A DNA stretch of 64,000 bases from [Clostridium] scindens ATCC 35704 (GTDB taxonomy: Bacteria; Bacillota; Clostridia; Lachnospirales; Lachnospiraceae), in the NCBI RefSeq assembly GCF_004295125.1, contig NZ_CP036170.1, forward strand, positions 561,501 through 625,500, given 5' to 3'. Position 1 is the first letter of the stretch, and the number at the start of each line of letters is the position of its first letter. The notes below the pieces were generated by a model. It saw only the letters and a list, made by a program, of their open reading frames with translations. It had not been told where the DNA came from and did not search any database. The translations under genes were made by a program, and so were the position numbers. Shown here one piece after another: positions 34,715 to 40,494 of the stretch.

Positions 34715-34786
34715 ATTATACTTGGGATTTACGTAGTTTACAACGACAATTTCTGCGTTGTAAATCTGCTTCAGATATGCTAAGAT
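34715..34786. promoter_or_regulatory. Back-to-back divergent promoters sharing a palindrome (sdaAB / DUF4317)
   Basis: TTTACAACG (34737-34745) and CGTTGTAAA (34756-34764) form a perfect 9-10-9 inverted repeat. Each arm contains a -35 hexamer TTGTAA: on the minus strand it is 17 bases from TATAAT (34720-34715) for sdaAB, and on the plus strand 17 bases from TAAGAT (34781-34786) for the DUF4317 gene. The repeat may be an operator or simply two mirrored -35 regions. Confidence 0.65.
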
Positions 34787-34817
34787 TGGTTACAGTCTGA
34801 AAAAGGAAGTGTAGATA

Positions 34818-35936
34818 ATGAACAAGAAAGAAGTACTGGAAATCCGCAAGCAATTCACACCGGAGAACTGTGCGATCACCAGGATCTGCGGCTGCTATGT
34901 GGATTATGAAAAAGAGAAAAAAGTGGAACTGAAAAAAGCATTTTTATCCCTCCCGGAAGAAGAGGCTTTCAAGTATTTCGATATCTTCAAGCACACCCTG
35001 TCCGGGACCTTGGGCAAGAACCTGATCAACATGGGATTCCCTCTTGACCAGGAATTAGAAGGCGGCACGCAGCAGACTCTGTTGAAACTGCGGGACAGCA
35101 AACTGGAAGATGACCTGCTTGTGGAGCAGTTCTACGATAATGTCATCGATAACTATGACTATGCCGAAAACTATTACATAATACTGATTCACGCTGTATA
35201 CGACGTGCCGGGCAAATCCTCCGACGGACTGGAGATGTTCGATGCCTCCGATACAGTCTATGATCACATCATGTGCAGCATCTGCCCGGTAAACCTTACC
35301 AAGGCGGGTCTGACCTATAACGCGGAGACGAACAATATCGAGGACCGGATCCGCGACTGGATCGTTGAGGCCCCTGCAAAAGGATTTCTCTTCCCGGCTT
35401 TCAACGACCGGGCAAGCGATATACATAACATCCTGTATTATACCAAGAAGCCGGAAGAGATACAGCCCGATCTGATCGCCAACGTACTGGGAAGCACCAT
35501 CCCTTTGACAGCCAATGACCAGAAGGCCACCTTCCAGGCCATCGTAAGCGACACCCTGGGCGAGGACTGCGGCTACGAGGTGGTGCGCAACATCCATGAC
35601 AATATCTTCGAGATGCTGGAAGAATCCAAAGAAGCGCCGGAACCATTGGAACTCTCCAAGCCGGATGTAAAGCGGCTGCTTGAAAAAAGCGGCGTGCCTC
35701 AGGAAAAGATGGAATCCTTTGACCAGGAATTTGAAGAAGTGGTCGGCGAAAAGAAAACCTTCCTGGCCTCCAATATTGCCAACGCCAAGACCTTCCAGAT
35801 CGAGACGCCGGATGTCATCGTCAAGGTCAACCCCGAACGCTCTGATCTGGTTGAGACCCGTGAGATCGACGGACGCCGCTGCCTGGTAATCGCGATCGAC
35901 GATCACCTGGAAGTAAATGGAATTGAAGTCCGATAG
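34818..35936 (+). CDS. DUF4317 family protein
   Basis: A 372-residue soluble protein that I recognise as the DUF4317 family common in Lachnospiraceae, from its start MNKKEVLEIRKQFTPENCAITRICGCYVD and the region FKYFDIFKHTLSGTLGKNLINM. No catalytic motif or membrane segment is visible; it is acidic and rich in charged residues. AAGGAAG precedes the ATG. It is divergent from the serine dehydratase operon and has no clear operon partner; the function is unknown. Confidence 0.8.
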   Translation: MNKKEVLEIRKQFTPENCAITRICGCYVDYEKEKKVELKKAFLSLPEEEAFKYFDIFKHTLSGTLGKNLINMGFPLDQELEGGTQQTLLKLRDSKLEDDLLVEQFYDNVIDNYDYAENYYIILIHAVYDVPGKSSDGLEMFDASDTVYDHIMCSICPVNLTKAGLTYNAETNNIEDRIRDWIVEAPAKGFLFPAFNDRASDIHNILYYTKKPEEIQPDLIANVLGSTIPLTANDQKATFQAIVSDTLGEDCGYEVVRNIHDNIFEMLEESKEAPEPLELSKPDVKRLLEKSGVPQEKMESFDQEFEEVVGEKKTFLASNIANAKTFQIETPDVIVKVNPERSDLVETREIDGRRCLVIAIDDHLEVNGIEVR

Positions 35937-36068
35937 ACATGCCTATGGCCAGTAAGTCCATACTGCCATCGCCGGAAACTCGTAAAAAGCAATAAAATAA
36001 AATTTTTTGTAAAAAAGCGAAAAAGTATTTGCAAAATATATTATTCTGTGCTAGAATATTTTTTGCGA

Positions 36069-36151
36069 GCGGAGATGGCGGAATGGCAGACGCGCTAGAT
36101 TCAGGTTCTAGTGGTGGCAACACTGTGAGGGTTCAAGTCCCTTTCTCCGCA
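36069..36151 (+). tRNA. tRNA-Leu (anticodon CAG)
   Basis: An 83-base class II tRNA with a long variable arm. The acceptor GCGGAGA pairs with TCTCCGC, the anticodon loop TTCAGGT gives CAG, and the T arm contains GGTTCAAGTCC. The CCA end is not encoded. Confidence 0.95.
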
Positions 36152-36166
36152 TCATTTATAAGTAGG

Positions 36167-36204
36167 AAGAAACCAACTGTTTACAAGGTTTCTTCTTATT
36201 TTTT
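36167..36204 (+). terminator. Intrinsic terminator of tRNA-Leu
   Basis: AAGAAACC (36167-36174) pairs with GGTTTCTT (36187-36194), followed by CTTATTTTTTT. Confidence 0.8.
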
Positions 36205-36511
36205 TATAGAAACTTTCACCTCTTTTTGTTATCGTATAAGGCAGCCCGCTCCTTGATCTTAAGCCATACACGCCTAGCCTTGACAGGGTGGAAACACCGG
36301 AAGTCCCCGGCTGGTGCGGCCATTGGCCAAAGAGTCTGGAAAAACCCGCGGAATTTTCCTGGGAGAATGAATTTAATTTCTAGGGCAGCATTTGATTCTA
36401 AAGCATTTAATTCTAAAGAAAACCTTATGTCTTCCTGAACATTCTGTGATATCCCTTGAGTCTTTCTGATAAACATAATAAAATAGAAAGCGTTTCACAA
36501 GGAGGGATAAC
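36205..36511. other. Intergenic stretch, no gene recognised
   Basis: About 300 bases after the tRNA-Leu terminator. ORFs of 70-86 codons exist on both strands but none has a ribosome-binding site or a known domain. Near 36389-36420 there is a tandem near-repeat of a 15-base unit (GCATTTGATTCTAAA / GCATTTAATTCTAAA). The promoter of the next gene presumably lies at the right end. Confidence 0.45.
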
Positions 36512-37381
36512 ATGAGTATAAATAAAAAAGACTTTTTCGATGATGATTTCGAGGTCATTTATGAAGGCGATCTCCCTGATCTGCCCGAAGAGAGCCATGA
36601 TGATTATGAGGACGTGCTTCAGAAGCTGGCCGATCTGGATAAAGAATATGAAACCTCTTATCATAGCCGGAAGCCCCAAGGAAATAATCGCAATGATCGT
36701 TTTAGCGATCACAACAATGATTATGATGATGACTATGATTATGACGACTATGATTATGATGACGACTATGATTATGATGACGACTATGACGATGATGGTT
36801 CCAGACGGAGGTCGAAGAAAGGCCAGAGCGCCGAAAGCAAAAAGAAGAAAAAGAAAAGGAGAAAGATGCCAAACCTCCTTTCTCCGGTGTCCAAAACTGC
36901 CAAAGCCGGAGGCAAGGCGGCCTTTAAGATCGCCAATCTAATTCTGCGTGCCGCGACCTTGATACTCATTGCCATTATTTTCTGCCTACTGGCTGTCAAC
37001 TTCTGGAAGAACTACGGCGCGTTTGGAAGCATTGCCACCGCCGTGGCACAGAAGAATTATGCTCTGGCCGCTTATGCAGTTGTGGCCGTTTTCCTGCTGC
37101 TCTTCGAACTGATCACCTTCTTCCGGGTATTGTCCGGAAGCAAGAAAAGCGGCCGCAAGGGCCGCTACGTGGACACAGGCAGAGGCCTGTTCTCATTCCT
37201 GTTCATTTATGCCGGTTCCTTGCTGTCTGCCTTATTCTACGGACTGATCCCGGCCTCGCCGCAGCCTCTTGCCGGCGTTTCGGGCGCGCTGCTGGTATAT
37301 GGTTCGCTTCGTTCTACCCTATTTGCCTTATGCGCCGCCGGGGTCATCAGCTGCCTTATCCGCAAGTTTGCCATCCGGTAG
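36512..37381 (+). CDS. Membrane protein with an Asp/Tyr-repeat and Lys-rich cytoplasmic domain, unknown function
   Basis: A 289-residue protein in three parts. Residues 1-70 are acidic and polar. Residues about 70-98 are a near-pure Asp/Tyr tract (repeats of DYDDDYD and DYDYDD), directly followed by a strongly basic stretch (SRRRSKKGQSAESKKKKKKRRK). From about 130 there are four hydrophobic segments (LILRAATLILIAIIFCLLAV, LAAYAVVAVFLLLFELITFF, FLFIYAGSLLSALFYGLI, STLFALCAAGVISCLI). AAGGAGG precedes the ATG. Its last 54 bases overlap the end of the convergent gene. I do not recognise a family; the charge-block layout suggests a cytosolic interaction domain on a membrane anchor. Confidence 0.75.
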   Translation: MSINKKDFFDDDFEVIYEGDLPDLPEESHDDYEDVLQKLADLDKEYETSYHSRKPQGNNRNDRFSDHNNDYDDDYDYDDYDYDDDYDYDDDYDDDGSRRRSKKGQSAESKKKKKKRRKMPNLLSPVSKTAKAGGKAAFKIANLILRAATLILIAIIFCLLAVNFWKNYGAFGSIATAVAQKNYALAAYAVVAVFLLLFELITFFRVLSGSKKSGRKGRYVDTGRGLFSFLFIYAGSLLSALFYGLIPASPQPLAGVSGALLVYGSLRSTLFALCAAGVISCLIRKFAIR

Positions 37382-38266
37382 GACTGCACTCTCTGGCTTA
37401 GCATTCCCAGACTGTACAATCTCAGACCTTGCGTCTTCTTCCTCCGCCTGTTCCAGGAAATCCGCGTCTTTGGATTTCAGGCGGGGGATGAATCTTCTGG
37501 CAAACCGCCCTTTTCCCCTATTCTTCACATAAAAATATCCAATTACGGAAAATACCACGGCGCCAATGAAATTTACGAAGAGATCCTTCATGGTATCCAG
37601 AAGGCCAATATCCAGATAACCTCCCAGGCCCAGACTTTCGCCGTTCACCGTCACATCCCTGATGTTTCCAATTCCCACCGCAATGTTGCTGTTAGTAGGA
37701 TCCAGCATGACTGAATGGATGCTATGTACAATGGTGTCCTTCTGCATGTCCAGATTAAATATCTGATCCATCGCGCACTCAAAAAATTCCCATATTACGC
37801 CAATGGTCATGGAAAAGCAGAATGCAACGATTGCCACGAATACCGGAGAGAGCTGGATAGAGAATTTCTTGCTGCGGTTAAGAATGTCAACCAGCGCGAA
37901 CCCGATGGCCGCCATCAGGAATCCATTTATCGTATGCAGTGCCGTATCCCAGAAAGCAAACTTAATATAATACGACTGGATTTCTCCCAGTATCTCCGCC
38001 GCAAATATGAAGATCAGTATCGTTATCTCCAGAGCAGTGGGAAGTTCTATCTTCAAGTTGATCTGTACCAGGCTTGGCATGATTAGCAATATCAATGTAA
38101 GAATGCATAGGAACACGTTTTCATAATTCCGGTTAAATATCTGGAGTATCATCATCAGGATGACCAGCATACGCAGCACTACATATACGACAAAGGAACT
38201 CTTATGCTCCCTCAATTCCATATGCAGCGCCTTGTTCATTACCTTTAGTCTCTTTCTTATCTTCAT
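37328..38266 (-). CDS. Multi-pass membrane protein, DUF2238/YjdF-like
   Basis: A 312-residue protein with seven or so hydrophobic segments in the first 270 residues, including the region FAFWDTALHTINGFLMAAIGFALVDILN and FCFSMTIGVIWEFFECAMDQIF, which resemble the YjdF/DUF2238 membrane family. The C-terminal 55 residues are hydrophilic, rich in Ala/Glu/Asp. The last 18 codons overlap the 3' end of the convergent Asp/Tyr-repeat gene by 54 bases. The start ATG has GAGGA upstream. No function is known. Confidence 0.65.
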   Translation of the reverse strand: MKIRKRLKVMNKALHMELREHKSSFVVYVVLRMLVILMMILQIFNRNYENVFLCILTLILLIMPSLVQINLKIELPTALEITILIFIFAAEILGEIQSYYIKFAFWDTALHTINGFLMAAIGFALVDILNRSKKFSIQLSPVFVAIVAFCFSMTIGVIWEFFECAMDQIFNLDMQKDTIVHSIHSVMLDPTNSNIAVGIGNIRDVTVNGESLGLGGYLDIGLLDTMKDLFVNFIGAVVFSVIGYFYVKNRGKGRFARRFIPRLKSKDADFLEQAEEEDARSEIVQSGNAKPESAVLPDGKLADKAADDPGGA

Positions 38267-38290
38267 CTTCTATCCTCGTATCCCGGATCG

Positions 38291-39217
38291 CTAGTTCAGG
38301 AAGTTGTCTATAATGATTCCTTCTGCCTCTTCTGCCGTCATTCCGAGAGTACGCAGCTTTACCAGCTGTTCGTCATTAATCCTGCCAATTGCCGCCTCAT
38401 GGATGATTGCCGCATCCAGATGCCGCGCATTGATCTCCGGTATGGATGCTACTTCCGCATGGTCCATAATAATGGAATCACACTGCACATGGGCATGGCA
38501 TTTGGCATTTCCTACTGCCTTCGGATGGAATACCTGCCTGGACTGTCCTTTTGCCACTGAGCGGGAGATGATCTGGGCGGAACTTCCGTCCCCATTCATC
38601 TGTATCTCCATATTGGACTCTGCGTTCTGACTGTCATGGGTCATCAGTTTCTCGATCACGAAGAGTTTGGAGTTTGCCCCCATTTCTACTTCTGTCTCCC
38701 GGACCGTGGAATCCACACCCTTAATCTGGACAGTATCCAGCGTAAATACAGCGTCCTCCTTCATATATATCTTAGTGACCGGATTCAGCACCCTGGCGCC
38801 GGTTCCTTCCCCCTCGCCATAGTGTTTCTCCTCGTACCGGACATTTGCGCCCTTGCCGACATGGAAGGAATGGATCCCGTCATGCCTGCTCTCATTGCAG
38901 CCGCTGTTGTGGATGCCACATCCTGCGATGATGGTTACGTCCGCGCCAGCATCGATGTAAAAATCATTATAGACTTCATCCTTCATGCCAGAGGCATCTA
39001 CCACTACCGGAATGTGCACCTGCTCCCCTCTGGTATTCCCATCAATGTAAATATCGATTCCAGGCTTATCTTCCTTCTTTTTGATCTTAATATGCTCGCT
39101 GTCCCCATGACACAGGGCAACACCGTTGTGGCGCAGGTTGTATGCGCCTTTCTGCTGGAATCCTGATCCGTCTATCTGCTGCAATATCTTCTCCGTAATC
39201 TTATCTAATAATGCCAT
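38291..39217 (-). CDS. SufB/SufD-like Fe-S cluster scaffold (minimal SUF-like system, SmsB type)
   Basis: A 308-residue protein matching the core beta-helix of SufB/SufD without the long N-terminal region of SufB (about 470-490 residues). Visible are the C-terminal signatures HAHVQCDSIIMDHAEVASIPEINARHLDAAIIHEAAIGRINDEQL, including the Cys and the HEA(A)IGRI stretch typical of SufB scaffolds, and histidine/glutamate-rich strands before it. It lies 17 bases after the SufC-like ATPase gene. The pair fits the minimal SmsC-SmsB system of anaerobes, lacking SufS, SufU and SufD here. The substrate clusters would be [4Fe-4S] type. Family placement is good; the SMS label is inferred from size and gene order. 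Confidence 0.78.
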   Translation of the reverse strand: MALLDKITEKILQQIDGSGFQQKGAYNLRHNGVALCHGDSEHIKIKKKEDKPGIDIYIDGNTRGEQVHIPVVVDASGMKDEVYNDFYIDAGADVTIIAGCGIHNSGCNESRHDGIHSFHVGKGANVRYEEKHYGEGEGTGARVLNPVTKIYMKEDAVFTLDTVQIKGVDSTVRETEVEMGANSKLFVIEKLMTHDSQNAESNMEIQMNGDGSSAQIISRSVAKGQSRQVFHPKAVGNAKCHAHVQCDSIIMDHAEVASIPEINARHLDAAIIHEAAIGRINDEQLVKLRTLGMTAEEAEGIIIDNFLN

Positions 39218-39234
39218 TTTAAAATGCTCCTCTC

Positions 39235-39957
39235 CTATTCTAACTCCATGCAGGCGAAACTATCGCCCTTATCAAGCAATGTGGGCAGGATCTCGTCTTT
39301 TGGACCGATCGCCCCGATCTTGCCGTCTTCTATTAACATGATCCGGTCAGCCATCTGAATAATCCGCTCCTGATGGGAAATGAGGATCAGGCTCTGTTCC
39401 TTCTTATTATGAATCTTCTCAAACTGCTGGATCAGCATGGTGAAACTCCAAAGGTCGATTCCCGCCTCCGGCTCATCAAATATACATAATTTGTGTGGCT
39501 TTGCCAGGACGGTAGCAATCTCAAGGCGCTTCATCTCGCCTCCGGACAAGGTTGCGTCAACTTCCCTCTTAATATACTCTTTTGCGCACAGCCCTACCCC
39601 GCTGAGCATTTTGCAGCATTCAGGCTCGGACAGTTCCCGGCCGGCTGCAAGAGAAAGCAGCCTGTCTACCGTCATTCCCTTGAATCTTGGCGGCTGCTGG
39701 AATGCAAATCCGATCCCGGCATTGGCCCTGTGGTTGATGTCGTAAGAAGTAATATCTTCCCCATCCAGCAAGATCTGGCCATCATCTGCTTCTTCAATCC
39801 CCATCAGTACCTTTGCAAGAGAAGACTTGCCTCCGCCATTGGGTCCGGTAATAACAAGCATCTCGCCCTCGCCAACTTGGAAGCTGATGTCTTTAACGAT
39901 ACTTCTTTCTATTCCATTTTCATTCACCTTGAATGTCAGATTCTTCACTTCAAGCAT
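39235..39957 (-). CDS. SufC-like ABC ATPase (SmsC type)
   Basis: A 240-residue soluble ABC ATPase. Walker A TGPNGGGKSSLAKV, Q-loop AFQQPPRFKG (SufC-like QxPxxxxG), signature TLSGGEMKRLEIATVL, Walker B LCIFDEPEAGIDLWS, H-loop LILISHQERI. The PEAGIDL Walker B extension and the absence of permease genes fit SufC. It is the first gene of the two-gene SufC/SufB-like operon, with AAAGGAG upstream. Confidence 0.82.
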   Translation of the reverse strand: MLEVKNLTFKVNENGIERSIVKDISFQVGEGEMLVITGPNGGGKSSLAKVLMGIEEADDGQILLDGEDITSYDINHRANAGIGFAFQQPPRFKGMTVDRLLSLAAGRELSEPECCKMLSGVGLCAKEYIKREVDATLSGGEMKRLEIATVLAKPHKLCIFDEPEAGIDLWSFTMLIQQFEKIHNKKEQSLILISHQERIIQMADRIMLIEDGKIGAIGPKDEILPTLLDKGDSFACMELE

Positions 39958-40062
39958 GTCAGATACGCTCCTTTTTTCTAATTGTAATTATCTATTATTA
40001 ACATATATGGTACATTATAATCTTTTTTCACATTTGACGCAACAATCTGGGGCAGGACATTT

Positions 40063-40206
40063 TCATGCCCCTGCCCCGGTTATCGCCCTTCGCTTTATTT
40101 GTTTCCATACTACTTCTTCTGATAATACTCTGCCATTTTCAAAATCATCTATTGCCTCATCAAGTTTAGTAAAAATTTTATTTACGGCATCATCTATAGT
40201 GTAAGA
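40063..40206 (-). pseudogene. Short antitoxin-like remnant without start codon
   Basis: On the minus strand an open stretch of about 47 codons reads DDAVNKIFTKLDEAIDDFEN then GRVLSEEVVWKQIKRRAITG before TGA at 40065-40063. This resembles the C-terminal part of small addiction-module antitoxins (KLDEAIDDxExGRxxSxEEV). It is closed upstream by in-frame stops and contains no ATG, so only a fragment remains; no toxin gene is adjacent. A G+C-rich hairpin (GGGGCAG/CTGCCCC) covers its end. Likeness is by eye and weak. Confidence 0.3.
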
Positions 40207-40245
40207 CTACTATAATAGTTCTTTATAATTGTATACAAAAAAACC

Positions 40246-40276
40246 GTAACCCTCCATTTTACGAAAGATTACGGTC
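40246..40276 (-). terminator. Terminator of tRNA-Leu(UAG)
   Basis: On the minus strand ACCGTAA pairs with TTACGGT around an inner loop and is followed by a run of seven T residues. Confidence 0.7.
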
Positions 40277-40281
40277 CATGA

Positions 40282-40361
40282 TGCGGATGACAGGAATCGA
40301 ACCTGCACACCGAAGTACTAGATCCTAAGTCTAGCGCGTCTGCCAGTTCCGCCACATCCGC
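40282..40361 (-). tRNA. tRNA-Leu (anticodon UAG)
   Basis: An 80-base class II tRNA; acceptor GCGGATG pairs with CATCCGC, anticodon loop CTTAGGA gives UAG, long variable arm, T arm GGTTCGATTCC. CCA is not encoded. Confidence 0.95.
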
Positions 40362-40435
40362 ATGTCAACAGATTGTATTTTAATATATTATGACAGTTTT
40401 GTCAATTTTTTTCGTATTATATTTCTTTTCAATAT

Positions 40436-40468
40436 AAAATGCGGATGATATAGGACCATCCGCATTTT
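40436..40468 (-). terminator. Hairpin terminator of the hydrogenase-rubrerythrin gene
   Basis: AAAATGCGGATG (40436-40447) pairs perfectly over 12 bp with CATCCGCATTTT (40457-40468), 9-base loop, T-rich on both sides, 26 bases after the hydrogenase stop. Its stem repeats the GCGGATG acceptor sequence of the neighbouring tRNA-Leu. Confidence 0.8.
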
Positions 40469-40494
40469 TCTATCTTACTCTTCCACTCTATATT

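Noticed and set aside
36216-36476. 86-codon minus-strand ORF downstream of tRNA-Leu
   Set aside because: No ribosome-binding site or recognisable motif; could be an old relic, but nothing supports it.
36488-36503. AAAGCGTTTCAC as a CcpA cre site before the Asp/Tyr protein
   Set aside because: Only part of the consensus matches and the symmetrical bases are missing.
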